DNA of 34,034 nt from an uncultured Clostridia bacterium (GCA_947628135.1 CANQYT010000015.1:1-34034); one strand, 5' to 3'. Positions 1 to 8,424 are shown, counted from the first letter of the stretch. Program-made: numbers and translations. Notes: generated from the letters alone by a model not told the origin.

Positions 1-81
1 CGTTTGGCAAGTCACAAACTTCCCGTCAAGTGCAAGTTTGTGAGAAAGGTTGACGAGGTGAATGCAGATGAAAGCAAGTAA
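1..81 (+). CDS. rplP: 50S ribosomal protein L16, C-terminal end (partial)
   Basis: The window opens inside a + strand reading frame that encodes 26 residues and stops with TAA at 79-81. The peptide contains [13 protein letters not shown], which matches the conserved C-terminal end of bacterial L16 (LASHKLPIKTKFV in B. subtilis as I recall it). L16 is a large-subunit protein near the peptidyl transferase centre and the A site. The gene order rplP-rpmC-rpsQ is the standard S10/spc order, which supports the call. The last 14 bases overlap the start of rpmC, which implies translational coupling. The 5' part lies outside the window. Confidence 0.93.
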   Translation, partial: RLASHKLPVKCKFVRKVDEVNADESK

Positions 82-268
82 CGTACGCGAACTCAGCAAC
101 GAAGAGTTGACTGCCAAGCTCGCCGATTTGAAAAAAGAGTTGTTCAATTTGCGTTTGTCTCACGCAACGGGACAACTCAACAACCCTTTGGCTTTGAACA
201 GCGTCAAGAAAGACATTGCTCGGGTAAAGACGGTGCTCCGCGAAAGAGAGCGGGCGGCAAAGGCGTAA
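68..268 (+). CDS. rpmC: 50S ribosomal protein L29
   Basis: A 66-residue protein with the L29 pattern: an N-terminal [13 protein letters not shown] helix, [20 protein letters not shown] in the middle and an [11 protein letters not shown] helix at the end. L29 sits near the exit of the polypeptide tunnel and helps to dock trigger factor and SRP. There are two in-frame ATGs, at 62 and 68. The Shine-Dalgarno GAGGTG at 55-60 lies only 1 base from the first and 7 bases from the second, so the second is chosen. The start overlaps the end of rplP. Confidence 0.96.
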   Translation: MKASNVRELSNEELTAKLADLKKELFNLRLSHATGQLNNPLALNSVKKDIARVKTVLRERERAAKA

Positions 269-281
269 GCGAGGTGGAGTT

Positions 282-536
282 ATGGAAAGAAATAGCAGAA
301 AAGAAAGAGTCGGCGTCGTCGTATCCGACAAGATGGACAAGACGATAGTCGTAGAAGTAATCAACAAGTACAAGCACCCTCTTTACAAAAAGACGGTAAG
401 CAAGACCAAGAGATACAAAGCGCACGACGAACACAACGAATGCGGCGTAGGCGACACGGTGCGTATCGCGGAAACGAGAAAATTGTCCAAGGACAAGAAT
501 TGGCGTTTGTTGGAAATTGTCGAAAAGGCTAAGTAG
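282..536 (+). CDS. rpsQ: 30S ribosomal protein S17
   Basis: An 84-residue protein with the S17 OB-fold signature: [21 protein letters not shown] near the N-terminus, then [20 protein letters not shown] and [21 protein letters not shown]17 is a primary 16S rRNA-binding protein of the 30S body. The length is typical. GAGGTGGAG at 271-279 is the ribosome binding site for the ATG at 282. The gene starts 13 bases after rpmC and is followed by rplN, as in the spc operon. Confidence 0.97.
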   Translation: MERNSRKERVGVVVSDKMDKTIVVEVINKYKHPLYKKTVSKTKRYKAHDEHNECGVGDTVRIAETRKLSKDKNWRLLEIVEKAK

Positions 537-548
537 GAGGAAACGGCA

Positions 549-917
549 GTGATTCAGGTACAAACAAGACTTAAAGCCGCAGACAACAGCGGCGCAAAAG
601 AACTTATGTGCATCAAGGTCCTCGGCGGTTCTTCACGTAAGTTCGGCAACATCGGCGACGTGATAGTCGCCAGCGTCAAGAGCGCGAATCCCGGCGGAGT
701 CGTCAAGAAGGGCGACGTCGTCAAGGCGGTCATCGTCCGCAGCGCCTTCGGTATCAACCGCAAGGACGGAACGCACATTCGTTTCGACGACAACGCCGCA
801 GTAATCATCGATCAGCAAAAACAGCCCAGAGGCACTCGTATCTTCGGGCCGGTAGCAAGAGAACTTCGCGAAAAAGACTATATGAAGATAGTATCTCTCG
901 CGCCGGAAGTGCTGTAA
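549..917 (+). CDS. rplN: 50S ribosomal protein L14
   Basis: A 122-residue protein of standard L14 length with the family blocks [42 protein letters not shown] and [30 protein letters not shown]14 binds 23S rRNA at the subunit interface and is also the docking site of the silencing factor RsfS. The start codon is GTG at 549, with AGGAGG at 536-541 as the ribosome binding site. No ATG alternative preserves the conserved N-terminus. Confidence 0.97.
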   Translation: MIQVQTRLKAADNSGAKELMCIKVLGGSSRKFGNIGDVIVASVKSANPGGVVKKGDVVKAVIVRSAFGINRKDGTHIRFDDNAAVIIDQQKQPRGTRIFGPVARELREKDYMKIVSLAPEVL

Positions 918-929
918 CAGGAGGAAAAT

Positions 930-1343
930 ATGGCAAGTATGAACATCAAGTCCGGTGACACCGTCGAAGTCATCGTCGGCGGCGAGGACAGCCGCGGAAA
1001 GCGCGGCAAGGTCATCGTTGCAGATCCCGTAACGCACAGAGTCGTCGTTGAAGGGGTCAACCTTGTAACAAAGCACAAAAAACCTCGTTCGGCTCAGGAA
1101 CAGGGCGGCAAATTCGAACAGCCGCGTATGATAGACGTCAGCAACGTCGCGCTCATTTGTCCCAAGTGCGGACAGACAACGCGCGTCAACCACGTTCTCG
1201 GCGAAAAGGGCAAATATCTCAGAAGTTGCCACAAATGCGGCGCTGTGATAGACGCCCGCGCCGAAAAGAAGCAGGCAAAAGCGGCAAGATCCGGCTCGTC
1301 CGCTCCCAAAAAGAGCAAAAAAGCCGCCGCCGATAAGGAGTGA
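930..1343 (+). CDS. rplX: 50S ribosomal protein L24 with long basic C-terminus
   Basis: The protein has 137 residues, against about 100-105 for the usual L24. A KOW motif lies at about residues 7-34 ([21 protein letters not shown]). Two CxxC pairs follow, Cys77/Cys80 and Cys100/Cys103, which form the zinc-ribbon-like part seen in many Firmicutes L24. The last 30 or so residues are a Lys/Ala/Ser-rich tail without recognisable fold. L24 is an early assembly initiator at the 5' domain of 23S rRNA. AGGAGG at 920-925 precedes the ATG. The stop codon lies just before the rplE ribosome binding site. Confidence 0.95.
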   Translation: MASMNIKSGDTVEVIVGGEDSRGKRGKVIVADPVTHRVVVEGVNLVTKHKKPRSAQEQGGKFEQPRMIDVSNVALICPKCGQTTRVNHVLGEKGKYLRSCHKCGAVIDARAEKKQAKAARSGSSAPKKSKKAAADKE

Positions 1344-1354
1344 GGAGGAACATT

Positions 1355-1930
1355 ATGGCTACAAAGAAAACCGAAACTGCGGCAAAGCCCGTAGAGTGCA
1401 GGCTCAGAAAGCTGTACAAGGAAACAGTCGTTCCCCAACTCATCAAGGAATTCGGCTACACCAACGTCAACGAAGTTCCCCGTCTTGAAAAGATAGTTCT
1501 CAACGCCGGTCTCGGCGACGTCAAGGACAACGCAAAGTCCTTTCAGTTGGCGGTAGAGGAACTCAAAATCATCTCCGGTCAAAAACCCCTTGTAACCAAC
1601 AGCAAACTGTCTGTTGCAAACTTCAAGGTTCGCAAGGGTATGGCGGTAGGAGCAAAGGTAACTCTGAGGGGCGAACGTATGTACTCGTTCTTCGACAAGT
1701 TGGTAAGCATCGCGCTGCCGAGAGTCAGAGACTTCCGCGGCGTAAACACCAACCTCGACGGACGTGGCAACTACACGCTGGGTATCCGCGAACAGTTGAT
1801 TTTCCCCGAGATCGTTTACGACCAAGTGGAAAAGACCCGCGGTTTCGACGTGACGTTCGTAACCACGGCAAAGACGGACGCCGAAGGCAAAGCGTTGCTC
1901 AAATATCTGGGTATGCCGTTCAGGGCTTAG
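1355..1930 (+). CDS. rplE: 50S ribosomal protein L5
   Basis: L5, which binds 5S rRNA and contacts the P-site tRNA in the central protuberance. Family blocks are [72 protein letters not shown] and [18 protein letters not shown]. The start at 1355 gives 191 residues. An upstream in-frame GTG at 1340 would place the Shine-Dalgarno AGGAGG (1343-1348) inside the coding sequence, so the ATG is preferred. A short Lys/Thr-rich stretch of about 15 residues precedes the conserved part. Confidence 0.97.
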   Translation: MATKKTETAAKPVECRLRKLYKETVVPQLIKEFGYTNVNEVPRLEKIVLNAGLGDVKDNAKSFQLAVEELKIISGQKPLVTNSKLSVANFKVRKGMAVGAKVTLRGERMYSFFDKLVSIALPRVRDFRGVNTNLDGRGNYTLGIREQLIFPEIVYDQVEKTRGFDVTFVTTAKTDAEGKALLKYLGMPFRA

Positions 1931-1943
1931 TGAGGTAAAGAAT

Positions 1944-2129
1944 ATGGCAAAGAAAGCAATGATAAACAAACAGCAAAGAACACCCAAGTATTCCACTCGC
2001 GGATACACTCGCTGTTCCATCTGCGGCCGTCCCCACGCGGTACTCAAAAAGTACGGCATTTGCAGAATTTGTTTCAGAGAAAAGGCGTACAAGGGAGAGA
2101 TCCCCGGCGTAAAAAAAGCAAGTTGGTAA
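1944..2129 (+). CDS. rpsN: 30S ribosomal protein S14, zinc-binding (type Z)
   Basis: A 61-residue S14 of the short zinc-binding class. Cysteines 24, 27, 40 and 43 form two CxxC pairs (CSIC and CRIC) that hold one zinc ion. The C-terminal stretch [18 protein letters not shown] is typical of the family. S14 lies in the 30S head. The C+ short form is characteristic of many Gram-positive bacteria; a zinc-independent long paralogue, if there is one, is not in this window. The ribosome binding site is weak (GAGGTAAAG at 1932-1940). Confidence 0.97.
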   Translation: MAKKAMINKQQRTPKYSTRGYTRCSICGRPHAVLKKYGICRICFREKAYKGEIPGVKKASW

Positions 2130-2144
2130 GGAGGAAAGATACAA

Positions 2145-2543
2145 ATGGTAGTTACAGATCCGATTGCGGATATGCTCACGCGTATCAGAAACGCTATCAC
2201 AGCCAAACACGCCGACGTAGAGATCCCCGCTTCCAAGACCAAGAAAGCCATCGCGGACATTCTGTTGGAGGAAGGCTACATCGAAGGTTACGAAGTGGTG
2301 GAACACGAGCTTCAAAACAGCTTGAAAGTAACGTTGAAGTACGGCTACAAAGGCGAAAGAGTCATCACAGGTCTCAAACGTATCAGCAAGCCCGGTTTGA
2401 GAGTTTATGCCAAGAGCAGCGAACTCCCCAAGGTGCTTAACGGATTGGGAATTGCAATCGTGTCCACAAGCAAGGGCATAATGACGGACAAGCACGCCCG
2501 CGAGAACAATCTCGGCGGCGAAGTGCTTGCGTACGTGTGGTAA
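2145..2543 (+). CDS. rpsH: 30S ribosomal protein S8
   Basis: A 132-residue protein of normal length with the S8 blocks [30 protein letters not shown] and [18 protein letters not shown] ending in [10 protein letters not shown]8 binds the central domain of 16S rRNA and in E. coli is the translational repressor of the spc operon. Whether that control exists here cannot be judged from the sequence. AAGGAGG at 2128-2134 provides a strong ribosome binding site for the ATG at 2145. Confidence 0.97.
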   Translation: MVVTDPIADMLTRIRNAITAKHADVEIPASKTKKAIADILLEEGYIEGYEVVEHELQNSLKVTLKYGYKGERVITGLKRISKPGLRVYAKSSELPKVLNGLGIAIVSTSKGIMTDKHARENNLGGEVLAYVW

Positions 2544-2554
2544 GGAGGTAGGAT

Positions 2555-3097
2555 ATGTCGAGAATCGGAAAAAAACCTATCGAGTTGCCCGCAGGCGTCA
2601 CCGTCGCCTACAATGACGGCGAGATAACCGTCAAAGGCGGCAAGGGCACGCTCGTGCGCACAATAGACGAAAAAATCGGTGTACAAATCGAAGGAAACGT
2701 CGTAACGTTTACCTGCCCCGACGGCGCGGAGAGCGACCTGCAAGCCAAGCACGGCTTGTACAGAGCGCTTGTAGCCAATATGGTCAAGGGCGTATCCGAA
2801 GGATTTACGCGCAACCTCATCGTCAACGGCGTCGGCTACAAAGCCGTCGTTCAGGGCGACAAACTCGTAATGAACATCGGTTATTCGCACCCCGTAGAAG
2901 TAATTGCTCCCAAGGGCATCACGTTCAGTTGTCCCTCCCAGACGGAAATCGTCGTTTCCGGCATAGACAAGGAACTCGTCGGACAAACCGCCGCAAACAT
3001 CAAGGCGAAGCGTCCCGTAGAACCCTATCACGCCTACGGTCTCCGTTACAAAGAGGAAGCCGTCGTGCTGAAAGAAGGCAAGAAGTCAGGTAAGTAA
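2555..3097 (+). CDS. rplF: 50S ribosomal protein L6
   Basis: A 180-residue protein with two repeated L6 domains. The N-terminal block is MSRIGKKPIELPAGV with VKGGKGTL, and the C-terminal one contains ANIKAKRPVEPYHAYGLRY, the family signature near the end. L6 sits by the sarcin-ricin loop and the factor-binding site. The ribosome binding site GGAGG lies at 2544-2548, 6 bases before the ATG. Gene order and spacing agree with the spc operon. Confidence 0.97.
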   Translation: MSRIGKKPIELPAGVTVAYNDGEITVKGGKGTLVRTIDEKIGVQIEGNVVTFTCPDGAESDLQAKHGLYRALVANMVKGVSEGFTRNLIVNGVGYKAVVQGDKLVMNIGYSHPVEVIAPKGITFSCPSQTEIVVSGIDKELVGQTAANIKAKRPVEPYHAYGLRYKEEAVVLKEGKKSGK

Positions 3098-3109
3098 GGA
3101 GTGTAGACA

Positions 3110-3466
3110 ATGATAAAGAAGATAAATAAAAATGCGGACAGACAAATTCGTCACGCAAGAGTAAGGAAAAAGGTTTTCGGCACTTCGGTCAAACCCCGTC
3201 TGTGCGTTTACCGCTCAACCACACACATCTACGCTCAAATAATAGACGACGTCAACGGCAAAACGCTTTGCGCTTCCAGCACTCTCGCTCTCAAAATCGA
3301 GGGCAAGACCAAGACGGAACAGGCAAAGGCTGTCGGCGCGGACATCGCCGCAAAAGCGACGAAACTCGGTCTTGCGGAAGTTGTGTTCGATCGCGGCGGT
3401 TACATCTACACGGGCAGAGTCGCTGCCTTGGCAGACGGCGCAAGAGAAGCCGGACTTAAATTCTAA
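3110..3466 (+). CDS. rplR: 50S ribosomal protein L18
   Basis: A 118-residue L18 of normal length. The basic N-terminus [21 protein letters not shown] is followed by [19 protein letters not shown] and the C-terminal [27 protein letters not shown]18 binds 5S rRNA together with L5 and anchors it in the central protuberance. AAGGAG at 3097-3102 is the ribosome binding site. The gene lies between rplF and rpsE, as expected. Confidence 0.97.
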   Translation: MIKKINKNADRQIRHARVRKKVFGTSVKPRLCVYRSTTHIYAQIIDDVNGKTLCASSTLALKIEGKTKTEQAKAVGADIAAKATKLGLAEVVFDRGGYIYTGRVAALADGAREAGLKF

Positions 3467-3481
3467 TCGGAGGCAAATCAA

Positions 3482-4108
3482 ATGGAAAACGTACAAGAAG
3501 TCGAAGTTGTTGCCGCAGAGCAACAGCAGGAACAAACTCCCGCGAGGGAGCAACCCAGACGTAACTTCCGCGAAGGTCGCCCCGACAACAGAAAAGGCGG
3601 CAGACGCAACAACCGCGACAGAGACGTCAAGGAAGACGACGGTCTCATCAAAAAGACGGTCTCCATCAACCGCGTAACCAAGGTCGTAAAGGGCGGACGC
3701 ACTATGCGTTTTTCGGCGCTGTGCGTTGTCGGCGACGGCAAGGGTATGGTAGGTATCGGTATGGCGAAAGCGGCGGAAGTTCCGCAAGCCATCGAAAAAG
3801 CCAACCTGCGCGCAAAGAAGGCAATGGTGCAAATTGCGTTGGTGGACACAACTATCCCCCACGAAACGATCGGCAAGTTCGGCAAAGGAAACGTGTTGCT
3901 TATGCCTGCTCAACCCGGTACGGGCGTGATCGCGGGCGGTCCTGTGCGTAACGTTCTGGAAGCGGTAGGTATCAAGGACATTCGTACCAAGTCCTACGGT
4001 TCTAACAACCCCGTAAACTGCGTAAAAGCGACTTTCAACGGGCTGAAAGGACTGAGAAGCAAGGAACACATCGCTCAGCTTCGCGGCAAGAGCGTAGAGG
4101 AAATTTAG
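3482..4108 (+). CDS. rpsE: 30S ribosomal protein S5 with N-terminal extension
   Basis: The protein has 208 residues, against about 165 for common S5. The first 45 or so residues are rich in Glu, Gln, Arg and Asn and look disordered. The conserved part begins at [22 protein letters not shown], followed by [20 protein letters not shown] (the S5 RNA-binding signature), [23 protein letters not shown] and the C-terminal domain with [17 protein letters not shown]5 lies at the mRNA entry channel and contributes to decoding fidelity. GGAGG at 3470-3474 sets the start at 3482. Confidence 0.96.
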   Translation: MENVQEVEVVAAEQQQEQTPAREQPRRNFREGRPDNRKGGRRNNRDRDVKEDDGLIKKTVSINRVTKVVKGGRTMRFSALCVVGDGKGMVGIGMAKAAEVPQAIEKANLRAKKAMVQIALVDTTIPHETIGKFGKGNVLLMPAQPGTGVIAGGPVRNVLEAVGIKDIRTKSYGSNNPVNCVKATFNGLKGLRSKEHIAQLRGKSVEEI

Positions 4109-4119
4109 GGAGGCGCGCT

Positions 4120-4419
4120 ATGGCTACGAAAAAGAAAAACGAAGTTAAACAACCTCTCTACATCAACGGCAGATACGTGGTGGAAAAACAACTTCCCGCC
4201 AAGCCGCAAAAGGGCGCGCTGCCCTACGAAGCGGCTCAGGGAAAGGTGAAAGTTACGCTTGTAAGAAGCACCGCGGGCTGTCTTGCGGAACAGCAGGCGA
4301 CGGTGGCTGCGTTGGGTCTCACCAAGATACGCACCAGCAACGTTTTGCCCGACAACGCCGCGACTCGCGGAATGATCTTCAAGGTCAAGCATCTTGTCGC
4401 CGTTGAAGAAGTAAAGTAG
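4120..4419 (+). CDS. rpmD: 50S ribosomal protein L30 with N-terminal extension
   Basis: Residues 42-99 match the compact L30 fold: VKVTLVRSTAG, ATVAALGLTKIRTSN and RGMIFKVKHLVAVEE. Bacterial L30 normally has about 60 residues. Here 41 more precede the core, containing YINGRYVVEKQLPAKPQKGALPYE in two pieces with no family I recognise. GGGAGG at 4108-4113 and the ATG at 4120 make the long form the natural start. An internal start is unlikely because no ATG or GTG with a good ribosome binding site lies just before the core. Position between rpsE and rplO supports rpmD. Confidence 0.92.
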   Translation: MATKKKNEVKQPLYINGRYVVEKQLPAKPQKGALPYEAAQGKVKVTLVRSTAGCLAEQQATVAALGLTKIRTSNVLPDNAATRGMIFKVKHLVAVEEVK

Positions 4420-4428
4420 GAGGCAACA

Positions 4429-4872
4429 ATGAGAATACATACAATTCAACCCGCTATCGGAGCAACGACCTCCGAAAAGAGATTGGGTAGAGGTATCGGA
4501 AGCGGCCTCGGCAAGACGAGCGGCAAAGGTCACAAGGGACAGTGGGCGCGCAGCGGCGGCGGCGTTCGCCCCGGTTTCGAAGGCGGTCAGACTCCTCTTG
4601 CGAGACGTCTGCCCAAACGCGGATTCAACAACAAATTCAGAGTTGAGTACGACATCATCAACGTCGAAGCGCTCAACGCTTTTGAAAACGGCGCAACCGT
4701 AGATTACGACGGACTCGTCGCTCAACGCCTTGTCGGCGGCAAGCACGGTGCGCTCAAAGTCCTCGGCAACGGGACTCTTACCAAAAAGCTTACTGTCAAG
4801 GCAGACAAGTTTTCCGCTTCGGCAAAACAAGCGATCGAATCGGCAGGCGGTGTGGCAGAGGTAATCGAGTAA
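4429..4872 (+). CDS. rplO: 50S ribosomal protein L15
   Basis: A 147-residue L15 of usual length. The Gly/Arg-rich N-terminal half contains [22 protein letters not shown] and [22 protein letters not shown], which threads into 23S rRNA. The C-terminal domain carries [27 protein letters not shown] at 4417-4422 is the ribosome binding site. The TAA stop shares a base with the ATG of secY, so the two are probably translationally coupled. Confidence 0.97.
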   Translation: MRIHTIQPAIGATTSEKRLGRGIGSGLGKTSGKGHKGQWARSGGGVRPGFEGGQTPLARRLPKRGFNNKFRVEYDIINVEALNAFENGATVDYDGLVAQRLVGGKHGALKVLGNGTLTKKLTVKADKFSASAKQAIESAGGVAEVIE

Positions 4873-6248
4873 TGTTTGAAACCATCAGAAATGCCTTTAA
4901 GATAAAGGATGTACGCAAAAAAATCTTTATGACGATCCTGTTTGTCGTTTTGTTCAGACTCGGTTGTTATATCACTGTGCCCGGACTGTCGCAAATCGAT
5001 ATCGACACGAACGGCGGATTGAGCATCTTCGGTTTGCTCAACTCCATCACGGGTAGCGCACTCAGTCAGGGTACTCTCTTTTCTCTCGGCATTTCACCGT
5101 ACATCAACGCGTCCATTATCGTGCAGTTGTTGACGGTCGCCATTCCCGCGCTTGAAAAAATGTCCAAGGAAGGCGATGAGGGTAGAGAAAAAATCAACAA
5201 GATCACCCGTTGGGTGACGCTCGTGTTGGCAATAGTCAGTGCGGTAGGCATTTATCTGACGTTGGGCAACACCTCCGGTTACATCGACACCACGTGGCTT
5301 GGCGGTCAATATAAGAACTTTTTTGAAAGCAACGGCGGAAAATGGATAATGGGTATCTACATCGTCATCGTTTTGACGGGCGGTTCTATGCTTTGTATGT
5401 GGATAGGCGAGCGTATCACCGAATACGGCGTTTCCAACGGTATTTCGCTGTTGATCTTCGTCGGTATCGTTTCCACCGCCGCACAAAACCTGTTTTCCAC
5501 TCTTGCCAACGGCAATTGGCTGGAAGCGCTTATCTTCGTGGTGGGACTTGTGCTTGTGTTCCTGTTCATCGTTTGGGTGGACGGCGCGGAGCGTAAGATC
5601 AAGGTCCAATACGCAAAGCAGGTCAAGGGCAACAAGATGTACGGCGGACAATCCACCTACATTCCCATCAAAGTCAACGCCAGCGGCGTTATGCCTTTGA
5701 TTTTCGCCTATGCGCTGATGAGCTTCCCCACGATGATCATTCAGACGTTCTGGCCCGAGTCGCCTTTCAACACTTGGTGGACTACGTATATGACGGCGGC
5801 GGGCAACAACGCCATAGGTATTGTCGTTTACAACGTAATTCTGGCGATACTGATATTCGTATTTGCGTACTTCTATTCGCAAATTCAGTTCAATCCCGTG
5901 GAGATCGCGCGCAACATTCAAAACAACGGCGGTTTCGTAATGGGTATCCGTCCCGGCAGAGAAACGGCGGAGTATCTTGCCAAGGTAGTGTCGCGTATCA
6001 CCCTTTGGGGTGCGGTATTCCTCGCAATTATCGCCTTTGTGCCGTCGATACTGTTCTCCATTCCCGGTTGGATCGGTCCTAAGTTCCAACTTGCGACGGA
6101 CCAACGTCTGGTAAACAGTATGAGCGCAACGGGAATGTTGATAGTTGTATCCGTAGCGTTGGAATTCAACAAAGCGTTGGAAAATCAGATTCTGATGCGT
6201 CACTACAAAGGTTTGCTCGGGTCGAACTCCAAGGGATTTTTGAGGTAA
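4872..6248 (+). CDS. secY: preprotein translocase channel subunit SecY
   Basis: SecY forms the SecYEG protein-conducting channel in the cytoplasmic membrane. The 458-residue protein has the N-terminal KDVRKKIFMTILFVVLFRLGCYITVPG with TM1, the plug region, SLGISPYINASIIVQLL (TM2), REKINKITRW, the cytoplasmic loop with GAERKIKVQYAKQ, the AYFYSQIQFNPVEIA loop with NGGFVMGIRPG, and a C-terminal MRHYKGLLG. About ten hydrophobic helices can be counted. It is slightly longer than the B. subtilis protein. The ATG overlaps the rplO stop by one base. adk begins two bases after its stop. Confidence 0.98.
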   Translation: MFETIRNAFKIKDVRKKIFMTILFVVLFRLGCYITVPGLSQIDIDTNGGLSIFGLLNSITGSALSQGTLFSLGISPYINASIIVQLLTVAIPALEKMSKEGDEGREKINKITRWVTLVLAIVSAVGIYLTLGNTSGYIDTTWLGGQYKNFFESNGGKWIMGIYIVIVLTGGSMLCMWIGERITEYGVSNGISLLIFVGIVSTAAQNLFSTLANGNWLEALIFVVGLVLVFLFIVWVDGAERKIKVQYAKQVKGNKMYGGQSTYIPIKVNASGVMPLIFAYALMSFPTMIIQTFWPESPFNTWWTTYMTAAGNNAIGIVVYNVILAILIFVFAYFYSQIQFNPVEIARNIQNNGGFVMGIRPGRETAEYLAKVVSRITLWGAVFLAIIAFVPSILFSIPGWIGPKFQLATDQRLVNSMSATGMLIVVSVALEFNKALENQILMRHYKGLLGSNSKGFLR

Positions 6249-6249
6249 T

Positions 6250-6873
6250 ATGAACATCATTTTGTTGGGCGCTCCCGGAAGCGGCAAGGGCACAATGGCT
6301 CAAAAACTTACGGGCGAACTGAAAATCCCGCAAATATCCACAGGGGACATCTTCCGCAAAAACTTGAAGGAAGAAACCCCTTTGGGTTTGCAGATAAAAG
6401 ACATATTGAACAGCGGCGGGCTTGTCCCCGATGAGATTACGATACAGATCGTTCGCGACAGACTCGCCGAACCCGATTGCGCCGACGGCTACATTTTGGA
6501 CGGTTTTCCCCGTTCCATCGTGCAAGCGGAAGCGTTGGACAAATTTCAGCACATCGACTGCGCCATCAATCTTGACGTGGACAAGCAGACGATAGTCGCG
6601 CGTTTGTCGGGGCGCAGATTCTGCCCCGATTGCAGCGGAACGTTTCACGTTTCCTCTCTTGCGGACGCGTCCGTGTGCCCCGTATGCGGCGGCAAACTCA
6701 TCACGCGCAAGGACGACAGCGAGGAAACGGTGTTGGAACGCCTGCGCGTCTACGAAAGCACGACGCTGCCGCTCATCGAGTACTACGAACAGCGCGGCAA
6801 GTTGATAACCGTCAACGGAACGGGCGGCGTAGAAGCGGTGTACCGTCGTATTCTCGACGTTTTGCACAAATGA
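6250..6873 (+). CDS. adk: adenylate kinase, zinc-binding LID
   Basis: Catalyses ATP + AMP = 2 ADP. The 207-residue protein has the P-loop GAPGSGKG at residues 7-14, the AMP-binding STGDIFR (30-36) and DGFPRS (84-89), and a LID domain (about 120-158) with cysteines 125, 128, 143 and 146 that should bind structural zinc, as in many Gram-positive adenylate kinases. The secY-adk-map order is standard. The start at 6250 has GAGGT within the end of secY as ribosome binding site. The stop overlaps the map start as ATGA. Confidence 0.98.
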   Translation: MNIILLGAPGSGKGTMAQKLTGELKIPQISTGDIFRKNLKEETPLGLQIKDILNSGGLVPDEITIQIVRDRLAEPDCADGYILDGFPRSIVQAEALDKFQHIDCAINLDVDKQTIVARLSGRRFCPDCSGTFHVSSLADASVCPVCGGKLITRKDDSEETVLERLRVYESTTLPLIEYYEQRGKLITVNGTGGVEAVYRRILDVLHK

Positions 6874-7619
6874 TAACCATCAAGACGGATTCGCAAATAG
6901 CTTGTATGCGCCGCGCCAATCAGATAGTAAAAAACACTCTCGAATTGCTACGCGAGCATACCAGACCGGGCGTTTCCACCTGGGAACTCAACAGGCTTGC
7001 GCACGAGTACATTCTGTCGCAAAACGCCACGCCGAGTTTTTTACACTACAACGGCTTCCCCGCGAGCATCTGCGTGTCGGTGGATTGCGAAGTGGTGCAC
7101 GGTATCCCCTCCAAGCACAAGATACTGCGCGAGGGACAGATAGTAAGTTACGATTGCGGCGCGGTCTACGAAGGCTGGCACGGCGACGCGGCGAGGACGG
7201 TCGCGGTGGGGCTTATCAGCGAAGAGTGTCAAAAACTCATCGACGTCACCGAACAATGCTTTTTCAAGGGCGTAGAGAGTATCGTGCCCGGCGAAACGCG
7301 TCTGGGCGATTTGGGACACGCAATACAGTCTTACGCCGAAAGTTTCGGTTACGGCGTGGTCAGAGACCTTGTCGGACACGGCATCGGCAGACAAATGCAC
7401 GAAGATCCGGAAGTACCGAATTTCGGAAAACCCGGACACGGTATGCGGCTGTCCGAGGGAATGACGATAGCCATCGAGCCTATGATAAATATGGGCACGG
7501 AGCGCGTGGATTGGATGGAGGACGGTTGGACTGTCAAGACGAAAGACCGCAAACCCTCCGCCCACTACGAAAACACTGTCGCCATCACTTCCAATGGCAT
7601 TGAAATACTGAGTTTGTAG
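6870..7619 (+). CDS. map: methionine aminopeptidase, type I
   Basis: Removes the initiator methionine from nascent proteins. The 249-residue protein has the five dimetal ligands of the family: Asp95, Asp106, His170, Glu203 and Glu234, plus the substrate His77 in VVHGIP. The stretches SYDCGAVYEGWHGDAARTV, LVGHGIGRQMHEDP and TIAIEPM are diagnostic. The reading frame is open further upstream, within adk, but the start at 6870 fits the family N-terminus and gives the four-base ATGA overlap with the adk stop, typical of coupling. Confidence 0.97.
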   Translation: MITIKTDSQIACMRRANQIVKNTLELLREHTRPGVSTWELNRLAHEYILSQNATPSFLHYNGFPASICVSVDCEVVHGIPSKHKILREGQIVSYDCGAVYEGWHGDAARTVAVGLISEECQKLIDVTEQCFFKGVESIVPGETRLGDLGHAIQSYAESFGYGVVRDLVGHGIGRQMHEDPEVPNFGKPGHGMRLSEGMTIAIEPMINMGTERVDWMEDGWTVKTKDRKPSAHYENTVAITSNGIEILSL

Positions 7620-7625
7620 GTGAAT

Positions 7626-7916
7626 ATGAAGGACGGTATACAATTGGGCAGCGTGGTGCTGTCCACGCAGGGACGCGACAAAGGTATGTACTTCGTTGTA
7701 GTCGCGTCGGACGAAAATTACGTTTGGTTGGCAGACGGCGGGATGAGAAAACTCGCCTCTCCTAAGAGGAAAAACCGCAAGCACGTATCGGACAGCAGCG
7801 CGAAGTTGGAGGCGATAGCCGCCAAACTCGCCGAAGGGAAAAAGGTATTCGACAGCGAAGTAAAAAGCGCGTTGAGACAATTCGCTAAAAACCAACAGGA
7901 GAAACAAAATGTCTAA
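7626..7916 (+). CDS. KOW-domain RNA-binding protein (L14e-like) between map and infA
   Basis: A small basic protein of 96 residues. Its first half ([22 protein letters not shown], then [21 protein letters not shown]) reads as a KOW/SH3-like RNA-binding domain resembling archaeal L14e/L27e. Firmicutes have a small KOW-type protein at exactly this site; its function is not firmly established. The second half is charged and probably helical. An upstream GTG at 7620 is possible but lacks a ribosome binding site. The ATG at 7626 has AGGTG only 3 bases away, so the exact start is uncertain. The C-terminus overlaps the infA start. Confidence 0.85.
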   Translation: MKDGIQLGSVVLSTQGRDKGMYFVVVASDENYVWLADGGMRKLASPKRKNRKHVSDSSAKLEAIAAKLAEGKKVFDSEVKSALRQFAKNQQEKQNV

Positions 7917-8142
7917 GGACGACGTAATCGAAGTAGAAGGCGTAGTAGTCGAAGCGTTGCGCAACGCGGAGTTCCGCGTGCGCCTCACCAACAATCACGA
8001 GGTGATAGCCTACGTAAGCGGCAAACTGCGCATACATTCCATCAGAATTTTGCCCGGCGACGCGGTCAAGTTGGAAATGAGTCCCTACGACCTCACCAAG
8101 GGCAGGATAGTGTGGCGCACCAAAGGTGTTGTCCAGCAGTAA
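7909..8142 (+). CDS. infA: translation initiation factor IF-1
   Basis: A 77-residue OB-fold protein, slightly longer than the common 72. The blocks [29 protein letters not shown] and [24 protein letters not shown] are those of IF-1. IF-1 occupies the 30S A site during initiation together with IF-2 and IF-3. AGGAG at 7898-7902 is the ribosome binding site. The start overlaps the KOW gene by 8 bases. The order map-KOW-infA-rpmJ is typical of Firmicutes. Confidence 0.97.
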   Translation: MSKDDVIEVEGVVVEALRNAEFRVRLTNNHEVIAYVSGKLRIHSIRILPGDAVKLEMSPYDLTKGRIVWRTKGVVQQ

Positions 8143-8156
8143 AAATAACAAACGTT

Positions 8157-8180
8157 ACACAGCGGAGTCGAACCCTGTGT
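8157..8180 (+). promoter_or_regulatory. hairpin in the infA-rpmJ gap, just before the rpmJ ribosome binding site
   Basis: ACACAG at 8157-8162 pairs with CTGTGT at 8175-8180. The stem can be extended by GG/CC after a single bulged C, leaving the loop AGTCGAA. The rpmJ Shine-Dalgarno AAGGAGG follows at once at 8182-8188. A hairpin at this place could modulate rpmJ translation, which is an inference only. No U-tract follows, so it is not a terminator. Confidence 0.4.
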
Positions 8181-8193
8181 CAAGGAGGAAAAA

Positions 8194-8310
8194 ATGAAAG
8201 TAAAACCGTCGGTAAAACCAATGTGCGACAAGTGCAAGGTTATCAAGCGCAATGGCAAAGTTATGGTTATTTGCTCCAAATATCCCAAGCACAAGCAAAG
8301 ACAGGGTTAG
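8194..8310 (+). CDS. rpmJ: 50S ribosomal protein L36, zinc-binding
   Basis: A 38-residue protein of the C+ class. It begins [17 protein letters not shown] and ends with PKHKQRQG. Cys11, Cys14, Cys27 and His33 are the zinc ligands of the family. It has one residue more than the usual 37, in the CSKYPKH segment. L36 binds 23S rRNA in the large subunit. AAGGAGG at 8182-8188 is a strong ribosome binding site. Its place after infA is standard. Confidence 0.97.
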   Translation: MKVKPSVKPMCDKCKVIKRNGKVMVICSKYPKHKQRQG

Positions 8311-8319
8311 TCCCTGCTG

Positions 8320-8350
8320 TAAGTTCGGGCAGCGCTGCTGCCGCAACTTA
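8320..8350 (+). promoter_or_regulatory. hairpin of unknown role between rpmJ and rpsM
   Basis: Two 14-base arms, TAAGTTCGGGCAGC at 8320-8333 and GCTGCCGCAACTTA at 8337-8350, are complementary except for two central mismatches, with a 3-base loop. No T-run follows. It lies in the only long gap (161 bp) of the ribosomal cluster, about 120 bases before rpsM. In E. coli and B. subtilis S4 controls its own operon through a leader structure, but I cannot match this hairpin to a known leader. Alternatives are an RNA processing site or an attenuator. Confidence 0.45.
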
Positions 8351-8395
8351 GGATTCAATCACGGCTGACGCTTTGCGACATCATTCCACATAGGC

Positions 8396-8424
8396 TTGCA
8401 AAGCGGGCAGCGTGTAAATATACA
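8396..8424 (+). promoter_or_regulatory. possible internal promoter before rpsM
   Basis: TTGCAA at 8396-8401 and TATACA at 8419-8424 are separated by 17 bases; an overlapping TACAAT at 8421-8426 would give 19. The start would fall about 8431, some 40 bases before rpsM. A separate promoter here would let rpsM-rpsK-rpsD-rpoA-rplQ be transcribed independently, as the alpha operon is in some bacteria. It is weaker than the other promoters in this window. Confidence 0.4.

Noticed and set aside
8157..8180. The - strand reads GGTTCGACTCC within a stem, like a tRNA or tmRNA T-arm
   Set aside because: The gap between infA and rpmJ is only about 50 bases, and there is no acceptor stem, anticodon arm or D-arm around it. 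A chance resemblance is more likely.
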